Below, piece by piece: positions 47,416-57,090 of a stretch of DNA of 64,000 nucleotides (its first letter is position 1; each line of letters begins with the position of its first letter). A program made the position numbers and the translations under genes. The DNA is from Gracilaria domingensis (lineage: Eukaryota; Rhodophyta; Florideophyceae; Gracilariales; Gracilariaceae). The notes beneath the pieces were generated by a model. That model saw nothing but the letters and a program-made list of their open reading frames with translations, did not search any database and was not told the origin of the DNA. The stretch is taken from assembly GCA_022539475.1 (NCBI GenBank), contig VCMS01000004.1, forward strand, positions 372,001-436,000. Direction: 5' to 3'.

Positions 47416-48791
47416 GGGGGATGGAGGTGAGGGAAAACAGCGGAAGGGGGCGGTTGGGGGCGGAGGGGGAGGAATTTTTTTTTTGGTTTTGTACGGGAGG
47501 GGGGGAAGCGAAAGGGGGGAAGCGAAAGGGGGGAAGCGAAAGGGGGGGAGCGGCGAAGGGAAAGAGCGAAGGAGAAGGGGGGGCGGCGGTGGAGGCGGGG
47601 GAAGCGAAAGGGGAGGGGATGGCGGGAAGAAAAGAGGGCGAACGGGAGAAGGCGGGCGGTGGGGTGAGATGGGAGGGGGTGGGGGGGGTGTGTGGTGGAG
47701 GGCGGGGGCAGGGGGCGGGGGGGGGGGGGGGGGTCAGCGTATGGGCAGAAGCGGTGGCGCCGGAGCTGTGAAGAAAGGCGCGGCGCGACGGTCGAGCGGT
47801 GCCATGTACTGCGCGGCGGCGCGGAGTGCAATTCGGCGGTGGCAGCGGGGCGCGGTGGAGGGCGTGGGCGCAACGGATGCGGGCGACGCGCTATGAACAA
47901 CGTCTGCCTACGTAGATACGAGAGACGGAGGCGCGGCGCGGGCTGGTGGCACACACACAGCCCGCCGCGAGCGCGCTTCGACGCGCGTCGTCAAGCCATG
48001 GCGTGGTGCGCCCGAAAATGCGCCCATCAATTTTGCCAAAGCGCGTGCTTACAGCGCGCGTCGCCAACGCGCTTCCAGCGCGCGCGCGCGTTGGCTGAAC
48101 GCGTGCAAGTGGGCGCGTGCCCTTCAGCGCTGCGCTCAACGTGCCCCGCTGTAAGCGCCGGGGCCGGAAGCGCCCGCCATGTGTCACACGCGCGGGGCGC
48201 CAGCGCCGCCGCGCGCGCGCGCGTGCGGCGCGCGCGCGCGGCTCGACGGCGCGCCGCGCGCGCGCGCCACGCGCGACGCGCCGAGTTGCGCGCGGACACG
48301 CGCGCGCGGCGGCGGCGCGCCGCCAAACTGCCGCCCCGCGCGACGCGGTGGCGCCACGCACGGCGCCGCTGGCGCTTGCGCGCGAGTCCCCCCCTCCCGT
48401 CCTCCGCGCGTCCCCCTCCCCCCACCGCCCGCCCACGTCGGCGGCATCCCAATCACGTCATCTTGTACGCCCGCGCCCGCCCCGCGCCCCGCGCCCCACG
48501 CCCGCGCGCGCCTGCCGACAGCGTCGCACCCGCGCCGTTTGAAAACGCGCGCGTCCGCACTCAGCGTCGCGCTGTCATCACCCCCCCCCCCCCCACCGCC
48601 CCGCGGTAGCCGCCGGTAGCGCCGCCTCCCCCACCACTCCCCCGGCCCGCTGCCCGTCGCCTCCCGCCCACCCCCTCCCTGCCCCGCGCACGATATTCCC
48701 CTCCCCCCGCTCGTTCCCTCCCGATTCACCTCACCCTACTCTTTACACACACCGCCGCGTCTCTTCACCGCGCGATCTCCACCTCACTGCC
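47416..48791. other. Extremely GC- and CpG-rich divergent promoter block
   Basis: About 1.4 kb between PUM and BRX1. It contains a 14-bp tandem unit near GGGGGAAGCGAAAG (47500-47550), a 17-base G run (47717-47733), a dense CGCG block (48050-48360) and a 14-base C run (48581-48594). Long frames on both strands reflect the lack of AT-rich stop codons, and I see no protein in them. G-quadruplex or Z-DNA formation is possible. Confidence 0.6.
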
Positions 48792-49661
48792 ATGCGCCGC
48801 TCAGCCGACGCCCCGCTGCGTTCTGCCAATCACCATGAGCCCCAGCAAAACCCCTCGCAGCAACCGCCGCCTCCGAGAAACTCCACCAGGGTGCTCATGC
48901 TTTCCACGCGCGGCGTCACCACCCGTTTCCGCCACCTCATGGCAGACCTGCAACGTCTGCTCCCACACGCAAAGAAGGAGTCTAAGCTCGACGCCAAGGA
49001 TCGCCTCCACTTAGCCAACGAGGTAGCTGAGCTTCGAAACTGCGACACAATTCTTTTGTTCGAGTCCCGCAGGCGCCAGGATCTCTACCTCTGGCTCGCC
49101 AAATCCCCCTTCGGGCCATCCGTAAAGTTTCATGTGGCCAACCTACACACAATGCAAGAGCTGGCCTTCCCGGGCAACAACCTTATGCATTCGCGACCTC
49201 TACTCACGTTTGATGCCCACTTTGATTCATCCCCCATACTCAAGCTCATCAAGGAATTGCTGTCGCACGCATTCTGTTCGCCCGCCTCACACCGCCGAAC
49301 CAAGCCCTTTATCGATCACGTCATATCCTTTTCCATTGTTGACGGTCGCATATGGTTTCGACACTACCAGATCGTCGATGCTGCGCTCAACGAAAAGAAC
49401 CTCAACAAGAGCGTTGACTCCACGCTGGTCGAGATCGGGCCGCGATTCGTCATGGCCCCTATCAAATGCTTCTCAGGTGTCTTTCAGGGAGCCACCTTGT
49501 GGCAGAATCAGTCCTACATCGGTCCAAATGAGATACGACGTGCCATGCGCAAACGTGCCGCGGACAAGAACATCAATCGTGCCGAACAGAGACAAAAACG
49601 TGCCAAACACCAACAGAACAATGCTATTGTACATGACCACGTTCACAAAGTGTTTCGTTGA
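48792..49661 (+). CDS. BRX1: BRX1, Brix-domain ribosome biogenesis factor
   Basis: 289 aa from ATG 48792. The Brix domain covers most of the protein: VLMLSTRGVTTRFRHLMADL, KDRLHLANEVAELRNCDTIL, FESRRRQDLYLWLAKSPFGP, VKFHVANLHTMQEL, NLMHSRPLLTFD, and FSIVDGRIWFRHYQIVD. The order RQDLYLWLAKSPFGPS and RIWFRNYQI-like end are specific to BRX1 rather than RPF2, IMP4 or PPAN. BRX1 works with EBP2 in pre-60S assembly in the nucleolus. The basic tail (RAEQRQKRAKHQQ) is usual for the family. It is divergent from PUM across the GC-rich block. Confidence 0.94.
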   Translation: MRRSADAPLRSANHHEPQQNPSQQPPPPRNSTRVLMLSTRGVTTRFRHLMADLQRLLPHAKKESKLDAKDRLHLANEVAELRNCDTILLFESRRRQDLYLWLAKSPFGPSVKFHVANLHTMQELAFPGNNLMHSRPLLTFDAHFDSSPILKLIKELLSHAFCSPASHRRTKPFIDHVISFSIVDGRIWFRHYQIVDAALNEKNLNKSVDSTLVEIGPRFVMAPIKCFSGVFQGATLWQNQSYIGPNEIRRAMRKRAADKNINRAEQRQKRAKHQQNNAIVHDHVHKVFR

Positions 49662-51000
49662 GCCAACTTATAAACCTCCCTGCACCCACCGCCACGCCTT
49701 CGCCGTTTCCATTTCGCTGTGCCCCACAGACCGTTTCGACTCGCATTTGATTTCGCTACTTGGCGCCCTCCGGTTAAATCGCTGTCCCTTTTTCCCCACC
49801 GTCTGTTGTAACGTGACAACCCCGTGCGAATCGCACGGTGCGATACTGCGATGCGTACTTGTACGATGCATAACAGATTGCTGCGCCCAGCTCAGCTCCT
49901 AATTTCTATTTCGTACACCTCAGTTCAATGTTATTATTATCTCAGCAGCTAGCGCGCTCCTTATATCTGCCCCGTAGGCGTGGTTCCCGTAACGAGTAAC
50001 GGTATTTTACTACTACACTGCTTCTCAATGACGCGCCGTCCTGATAGCAAACGTCAAGCCCATGACAAGGCCCGCCTTTCTCTAACGGCTTAGCCCGCCC
50101 ATTATCAAACGGCGGGCGACGTGATCGTTGATTCAGTGCTAAACCCCAAAACTCTAGCTCACTGCTCCTTCTTCCGAACACTCACGAGAACGTGGCGATC
50201 AGAGGAGTGTCTTCACAAACGAACGGCATCTAAGGTTGCGATTCTTTGCAACGTTTGATCGTTGCATCACACCTGATTTTTTGCAACACTTGAACTTTAC
50301 AACGAATCAAAGACTATTGTGTCAAAATGGGGTAGTCCTCGCCTTCGTTTTGTATGCTTCTCGTGTTCGCCTGCTAGATATTCGCCACAACTTGTGTGGT
50401 TCACCGTCCAGCTGATAGAAAACGCCATTCACCCAGGAGAGAAAACAGGTGTTCTCTCCCAGGGGAATGGTGAGCCACAGAGCCACACGCTTGTTGAGCA
50501 AAGAGTAGAGTCACTGCGCAGAGGGCTCGTTCAGAGTCAGTGCTTCTATTCGCACAGGAGATGCAGAGCTGCGGGCATATTCAATTGCGCAATATGAAAA
50601 ACTCTGCACATCATCATCAATCAGAGGAACATGATGCAACCATTCACAAGCGTGCTGCGCTGAGAAAAATCTCGACATGCCCGTAGATGTGTGTGAAGCT
50701 TTGCAAGAGGGTCGGAGATATGCTCGTCTCACCCTTATCTCATTGGCGAACGAGACGATTTGCGTGTATCAGATGTACACGATACTCTTGGTCTCTCGCT
50801 TGTCAGTCTCTGCCCACTTCCAAGCGCACTGCGGCACCAACTCATGTGATCCGTGTTTAATTTGTACGAGTTTCTATCCAACACTTGAACCAGCCTTTTG
50901 GTCAAGAAAGGTGCTTCAGTTCCGCAGCCATCAAGATCTATTGCAAGTTCATCCAAACAGCTAATCTCTCCTGAAGTTGAAAGAGGCCCTTCTAAGAAAG
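49662..51000. other. Intergenic region between BRX1 and GTPase gene
   Basis: About 1.3 kb without a convincing gene. A TGCGATACTGCGATGCGTAC stretch near 49844 and CGTACTTGTACGATGCAT nearby form short dyads. The rest has short frames only. Confidence 0.4.
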
Positions 51001-52155
51001 ATGGAGAACAAAGTGATCATGTTGGTAAGTTCATCGTGAAATTCTTTCTCGCATCTTTTCCGTGGCGCTTCTATTGTGAGCCTCGTAGGCAACTTGAGCT
51101 GACGTCTAATCCCTACTGGGACCACTTGTGAATTGGTTCTTACTTGACACATCGGGTTTTCACTCGGTCAGGGTAACCCCGGATGTGGCAAGAGTACTCT
51201 CCTGAATACCGCTCTAGGTGCCGTGTACTTCGATTCCGGGACAAGCGTTGGCCACGGAATTCTACCATCAAGAGAAGAAGTGAGAGATGGACCTACAACA
51301 TACGTTGACACTCCTGGGTTAGACGATCCAGGTCTAAGGCAGCAGGCAGCTCAATATATTAGCAACCAACTATCGAATGAAGGAATCGTGAAACTGGTGT
51401 TTGTCATGAAATGTGACGACCTCAGGATAAGAGGGTCAGATCAGGCAGCGCTGAAAATGGTACTGGACGCTCTGAAAGATAGAGGAATCGACTGCAATAT
51501 GCGTTTCAGTATCATCATAAACCAGCTGTTCGATTACGAGATCGACACGATTCGGCAGGACCCTGCAGTACAGACCAAGATCTTGTCATTCATCAACGGG
51601 GGATACAAAGTCAGGCATGTTGGGTGGTTGCCCATGGAAGCGGGTGCAAAGGGGAAGTCTGGTGCTCTTCTCAGCTGTCGCGAGAGGATCTTGGCCTTCT
51701 TCGATGCTGCACCGTATATCACAATGCCAAGAGGAGTGCAGGTTAACATAAAGCACGAACGTTTCGAGGAAATGCGGTCGCAGATGTCAAACGTGATTCG
51801 AGGTCTACAAAATGACGTAAACAAGCAGAACCAGTTGCTCCAAGAAAGGGATAGCATGCTGGTAAAAGTGAAAGATGAAACAAGGCATCAGCTTCAGAAT
51901 CTCAAGGAGGAATCTCTGATGTTGCTGCGCAACATGGAGATGCAGATGCAGCGGTCGAGAAGGCAAATGCTACAGCGACAGCATGAGGAAAAAAAAATGG
52001 CTGACACTTTTGAGAAGGAAGCGAGGAATCCAGTTGGTTCACTCCCATCGAAAGGAAGAAAGAGAGCTATATTCGCAGGTGCTTGCACTGGTTCAGCTGC
52101 CGGAGCCATTATCGGAAAAGTAATCGCAAACCTTGGTAATGGATACTTGCTTTAG
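51001..52155 (+). CDS. AIG1/GIMAP-like GTPase with coiled coil and Gly-zipper tail
   Basis: Exons 51001-51024 (MENKVIML) and 51172-52155 give 335 aa; the 147-bp intron runs GTAAGT to CGGTCAG. An in-frame TAA at 50962 supports the start. The P-loop GNPGCGKST is at 9-17, split only by the junction before its first Gly. The switch II motif DTPGL is at 54-58. The usual G4 NKxD is replaced by INQLFDY. The GTPase part ends near 190. A long coiled coil follows (about 195-285, ending KKMADTFEKEA), then a Gly-rich hydrophobic tail (GACTGSAAGAIIGKVIANLG) that could insert in membrane. Similar plant AIG1 and animal GIMAP proteins act in defence and on organelle membranes. The exact family is uncertain. 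Confidence 0.75.
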
Positions 52156-52849
52156 CTGAACAGACTACCATTCCGTGTTTGCACAGAGTTTGCAATTGTA
52201 CATGGTACCGGCGGTACTTCATTTCATAATGCACAGATACAGGTCTGCAAGTTTGGTTGAGGTACGAGCGATTGCATTCGTAGATTGCTCTCTTCTAGGT
52301 TCAGCCTTCTTAAGCCATTTCGAAATTATCATGATGATGATGATAGTAAAATAGATAGAGCTTTGGTAACCTGAAAAGCTAAAGGTGATTACTGTACTTC
52401 ACCTGAGCTCTAAATCCTATAAGAGCAAACGTTCGGTCATCCAAAGGGCAGCCTTTTATGTTATTCATCAACTCCACCGGAAGCCCTGTGGATTGTCAGC
52501 CATATCCATCGCTACACAATTCTTCTCCATAATTAACTCCATGCTCTCACACTATTTCCCTATATTGTTCTCTGCATTCAAGCCCCCTTTTCCTTTTCAA
52601 ACTCATCTTCGTGAATGGGAACGAGAATACAGAAGCTTTTGCGTCAATAAGAATGTACCCCCGTTTCAACCTCAGAACTGATTGCTACCAGATAGCACGG
52701 CACCTTTTGGATTCCGAGTATGAGAGGGCGCGGAGTAAACAGCAACGGGATTTTAAACATCGGAAGAAAATAGATAAACTGAAGGCAGTCGAATTGAAAC
52801 AACGTCTGCTCACAACTCTCACTTGTCGGAGGAAAGGAAAAGCTCTTCA
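52156..52849. other. Convergent gap, GTPase / NDRG, with a doubtful frame
   Basis: A plus-strand frame from ATG 52653 (MYPRFNLRTDCYQIAR, then a charged helix with KQQRDFKHRKKIDKLKAVE) continues antisense into the NDRG gene to 53225. The part before 52850 looks protein-like, the overlapping part does not. GGTACCGGCGGTAC-like words occur near 52204. I leave it unassigned. Confidence 0.25.
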
Positions 52850-53800
52850 TCAACAGTACCCTGTAAAGCCTTGCAAAAACAAAGAAACTGATTCAGCAAC
52901 CTTCTCTGGAAACTCGTCATGCGCAAGCGACCCAGAATCGATAATGTCAACCCACGAAGTTGTCTCTGGATCGAAAGAAGCAAATAGATCGGCCGTGTGC
53001 TCTCTCAGTGCGCTCTCCTTTCCAGTGATGAGCAGCACCTTTGCCTTGACATCAGATATACATTGCTCCACACCGGTGCGCCACATGTCAGTTTCGAAGA
53101 ATCGCAACACATTTCGAGAGTTCAAGCGGTCCAGGCCTTCCTCGAGAGACTGGGAAACGCTAAAGTTTGATTCACGAATATCATCGCTCAGCCATCTGTA
53201 CAAAAACCTGTCCTTGGTACGCTGAGTAAGTCCAAAGCCAAGATTCTTTGAAAAGAAACCTTCAACGGATGTACCCAACCTCTCGAAGCGCGTTGCCGGA
53301 TGAAAAACCGGCGAGATGAGAATAAGACCCGCAAACGCTTTTGGCCTTGTCGCAGCAGCCTGAACAAGAACTGCGGCACCCAACCCAATGCCAAACGCAA
53401 CCAAGCGAGGAATCTGCATTCGATCAATGAGCTCAAGCACAGCGCTGACCATGTCATCCACGCCAAAGCCTACATTCGCTCCGCAATCTGGTTCATCAGG
53501 AAGATGACCCGGTGCGGTTAGGTGATAATGTGCACTTGCGGTGTCGATATGAGGGTGAACACGGCGAAAGTTTGAAAAGAATGGTCCGAAGGCTATAGCG
53601 GCGTTTTGACCTACGTCGTGAAACGTCAGAATAGGTGGACCTACGGTCTTGCCGGATTCCCGAGGTCGTATATGCACCTGTACTGTTACATCTCGTACGA
53701 GGAATGTGTCAGTGGTCCAGTCATGAGGCACTTCTAACGTCTGCACGCCGGGTTGGGATTCTACGACGACGTTGAAGAACCCTGCATCGTGATTTGACAT
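52850..53800 (-). CDS. NDRG-family alpha/beta-hydrolase-like protein
   Basis: First ATG at 53798-53800 gives 316 aa (MSNHDAGFFNVVV). The NDR pattern is clear: PPILTFHDVGQNAAIAFGPF, then HYHLTAPGHLPDEPD and VDDMVSAVLELIDRM, and an elbow FGIGLGAAVLVQAA followed by FAGLILISPV. The nucleophile position is Gly, not Ser (G-I-G-L-G), so like other NDRG proteins it should have no hydrolase activity. Animal NDRGs work in stress responses, differentiation and lipid or vesicle trafficking; plant NDLs bind G-beta. The precise role here is unknown. The length is a little short of the 350-390 aa of animal forms, lacking the C-terminal phospho-repeats. Confidence 0.88.
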   Translation of the reverse strand: MSNHDAGFFNVVVESQPGVQTLEVPHDWTTDTFLVRDVTVQVHIRPRESGKTVGPPILTFHDVGQNAAIAFGPFFSNFRRVHPHIDTASAHYHLTAPGHLPDEPDCGANVGFGVDDMVSAVLELIDRMQIPRLVAFGIGLGAAVLVQAAATRPKAFAGLILISPVFHPATRFERLGTSVEGFFSKNLGFGLTQRTKDRFLYRWLSDDIRESNFSVSQSLEEGLDRLNSRNVLRFFETDMWRTGVEQCISDVKAKVLLITGKESALREHTADLFASFDPETTSWVDIIDSGSLAHDEFPEKVAESVSLFLQGFTGYC

Positions 53801-56800
53801 GTTGCGCTTGTGCGGAGTGGAGATATTGGTTCCCAATTGGGGGTTCAATATGGTTGCCTGGAACGATGGGTTGATTGAAAACAGTTCCGCGAAAGTTTGC
53901 TCTCATGCCATGCGCGCTTGTAGCTCGCAAACCGCAGCCAAGCTAGACACAATCCGGGATGCTAGCTCATAGGGGGTCAAGTGGCAAAGCTCGAGATGAA
54001 AGCTCGCTTCGACAGCCTCATGCTCAAAAGTTTAATTCATTTCCCACCAATCAAATGTCAACGAAAAATGATCGTCAACAACGATGATCGTTTCCCTTGA
54101 TCCCGAACAGTCGCACATAAAGAGCAGGATGGATTATCCACACAGCTCTGCAACAGAGTCTACATGTCTCCCATTATCTTCTTGGCCGGGGCCCAAACTT
54201 CATAGAGAGATACACTTTGCTGCCATTTCTGGTTCTTTCCGGTCAGCAATGAGGTCATGGAAACAGAGTCAACATCAAAAAGAGGGAATAAATGTTTTAC
54301 AATGCAACTCTCCCTCTCTCTCTGTTTATGGATGCATCAGCCGAAGTCCGGCGTGCTACAGAACGTTTCTGTTGAAAGAAGAGTTCTCTCACGAGGAAGT
54401 CCATGTATACTAACCGCTAGATCCTGTCGATAACTTAGAGCGGGCAAACACAAGCGTCGAGACAAGGTTCTCGTTGGGCATCTCAGAAGAGTAATACTCA
54501 GCTGTATTCAATACTCCAGGTCCGCAACGGCAAAACAGCCTCTTGCCTTGCAGATGAGTACCTAAAGGATGCAAATATACTGGATGTCAAACATAAAGCT
54601 GTGCCACCGTAGTTTCCGCTTCTCATTGTGTTAATGCAACTGATGTGTTTTTTTCTTTCTCCCTCTGCAGCAATATGGGCACACAAGCCCAATTCTAACT
54701 ACTGCAGTTACCGCAAAGTATTTATGTAAAAAGAAAGCCCCCTTCAGGGAAACCTTTGCCCCCATTTCTTTCTCTACCTCCATTGTACCACAATAATTGT
54801 ACTTTATTGTTCGGAAATGCTCGCGGTGGTCAGTCTAGTTCCCTTTCCGGAGAATCCGAAAGAGGGGTTTATCATCTGTGGGCTAACCAATGGCACTGGG
54901 CGAACTTGCTCGTTGTGAACGGAGTTCTGGGTTTCCTCCTCCTCCTTTATGGAACGGTTTTTGAAGCTAATTACGCTTCTACCAGTGGGTTTGCTAAAGA
55001 CCCAACGACCTATAATACCTCTACACCGCAGCCACTAACTACTAACCAGTAGCTGCACTACACTTGCTGGACTACGATGAGATAGAATTAGATATCTTAG
55101 GTGTTTCCGACCGCGGGCGTTTTGCTACCGACGCTTATCGCCATCTTAACCCTTTCATCTCTTCATTCATCCTCTAGAGACCGTCGGCAGAGGGGCACAC
55201 CACGACAAGGCGCTCCGCATGTACCACGTTGGCCACTCAAGAAACCATGAGCGACGTTCTTTTCACCCAATCCTCATATCATCGGCGAAACCAGGTGCAA
55301 GAACCAGTCCGTAGCCTCTCACCGTCGTCCAACCCTAGTGTAGTCCGTCCGGGAAAACCCTGGAAAAAACCCCCGTCCAGTGGCTCCGTTGGAGCACTTC
55401 CTTCAGAGGGAAAAATTCAGGGAAACGGCGGTAGGATCTTTCTCCGATGCCCTGCTCGTGACCTACTGCGAACGTGCAGCTAGACGGGGGCATTTTAGCG
55501 ACCTACCACCCAGGTCCATGAGAGCGACCAGCAAGCTGACCGATCGCTCGGACGAGTTTAACGACCTCCCGGGTCCTTCTGGGTTTCAGTTTTGGAACCA
55601 TATGATTCTACAATGAAGATACAATGTATACGTAAATTTTCTTCATTGATAAAACATTGTCATAAGCTGACTCATAAGCTAACCCCTGCGTACCCCAAAT
55701 TGCATTCTTTGACAAGGACACATAAAGACTCTTTACAATAAAGTCTTTATTAAAGAGCGATACATGAAGTGATTATCAGGCGAGAAGATTCTCTAGAATC
55801 TCATTTTCAGCAGAAAACGATGTTCATTGTGAAGCCCTAGATTCTAGGGCCTAGAAGATGGACACCAGATCTTGTTATTGAGAGTGACCCCCGGATACCA
55901 GAACGCGTTCTCCATGTTTATATTCTAAGCCCCCCTCTTTCTTTCCACAATACGTTAGTCTTTCCTTACCTATAATCTGCAGAGCGTATGCTGCTCTGTC
56001 ATTCAACCGAAGCAATGTGCGCAAACCTTTCTTGTAGAGAAGGTAAAATTGGAGCGTTATTGTAAACAACTTCTATACGATGCCGTTCCATTGTGGCTCC
56101 TCATTATTTGAACATGGATCGTTTTACATGGCTCAATTCTAATCTGACCCTGCGATTGGTTCGAACTTTTGAGAAGACAAAGACGAGAAAGCTGGGAAAA
56201 CAAAACAATACAATGGACGAAAAGGAACCACCAACAGCTGTGCTCATGAACTAGTCTTATGAGTCTTCTGAGGTGTGCCTTTTCATATCCTTCGTCAAAG
56301 AACTTTTCTCCTCTGCATTTGATTCGATCACATGCAAGGCTACTCTTGCGATGAGCACTTTGGGCTCCAATGTACGCGAAACAGTAAGATTTATACCTTT
56401 TAACTATCGATATCGCGATTGGACGATGTTCTCATCGTATCAATGTGCCAGCTGTTTAGCTTTTGTGATGGGAAAGAACGAAGTAGAGATTTTGTACTAG
56501 AGACCACATATTGTGATAACTATCGTGAGGTAGGCTGCCCTTGGTACCAATTTATCTTCGATAATGCGAAGGAGAGGAAGCTTTTGAATTGTTTTGGAGG
56601 AACGACGTTCGTCCCTCCAAAAACCACATGGTGTCGGAATTATAGATACATGTCAGTTATAAGCCGAAAACAAAAGAACGATGAAAAAAAAAAACATATC
56701 GATACGGCTGCCATTATGCTCTGTCGCAGGGGAACTGGAAAATGCGGTTACTAGGGTGTAAGGGTGCGAATCTACTGTAGAAAGGTGAAATTTCCAGAGA

Positions 56801-57090
56801 AGCATGACACATAGATAGGTGTCATGCATCTCTGCAAATTCCACCCTTCTAGCTACATTGTACCGTCGGTACATGGTAGACTCTACAAGCGTATCATACA
56901 GATGAACGAACGTCGTGTGTATCGAGCACACGATTCCGTCGTTGTTAGGTGCATGTCATAATTCGATAGTCCTGAGCAACAATCTTGCTTTGGTAGCGCA
57001 GGAAAACTTTATCGTTGTATCTAGTAGGGAATGCATCGAAGCGCCAGTGACAGGTCTCCAGAACATCAGGCGATCTAGAATGTCACCATC
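53801..57090. other. 3.3-kb gene desert with palindromes
   Basis: The largest gap in the window. No frame shows a domain. Coding-like fragments at 54756-55052 (a hydrophobic NLLVVNGVLGFLLLLYG segment), 55049-55168 (DYDEIELDILGVSDRGRF) and 55229-55616 lie in different frames and could be the remains of a decayed gene or mobile element. Palindromes at 55786-55801 and 55834-55850 share the word TCTAGAATC. A hairpin lies at 56774-56858 and a TGTACCG/CGGTACA dyad at 56859-56873. Confidence 0.4.
56774..56858. repeat. Imperfect inverted repeat (hairpin) of about 36-bp arms
   Basis: Left arm about 56774-56810 and right arm 56819-56858 pair with few mismatches around the 8-base loop ATAGATAG. The inner 22 bp, AATTTCCAGAGAAGCATGAC in part, pair with only two mismatches. 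The shape is like a microRNA precursor or a small foldback element. Confidence 0.7.

Noticed and set aside
46749-47954. 400-codon minus-strand frame overlapping the PUM N-terminus
   Set aside because: Pro/Arg low complexity; the alternative frame carries the Pumilio start and continues into the PUM domain.
47692-48609. Long plus-strand open frame in the PUM/BRX1 GC block
   Set aside because: It is low-complexity Arg/Ala/Pro, runs through homopolymers and both strands are equally open. Open only because stop codons are rare in GC-rich DNA.
52850-53225. Plus-strand frame antisense to NDRG
   Set aside because: The NDRG frame has clear family motifs; the antisense part has none.
56150-56175. 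GGTTCGAA as a possible tRNA T-arm
   Set aside because: No acceptor, D or anticodon arms can be formed around it. No other convincing tRNA was seen.
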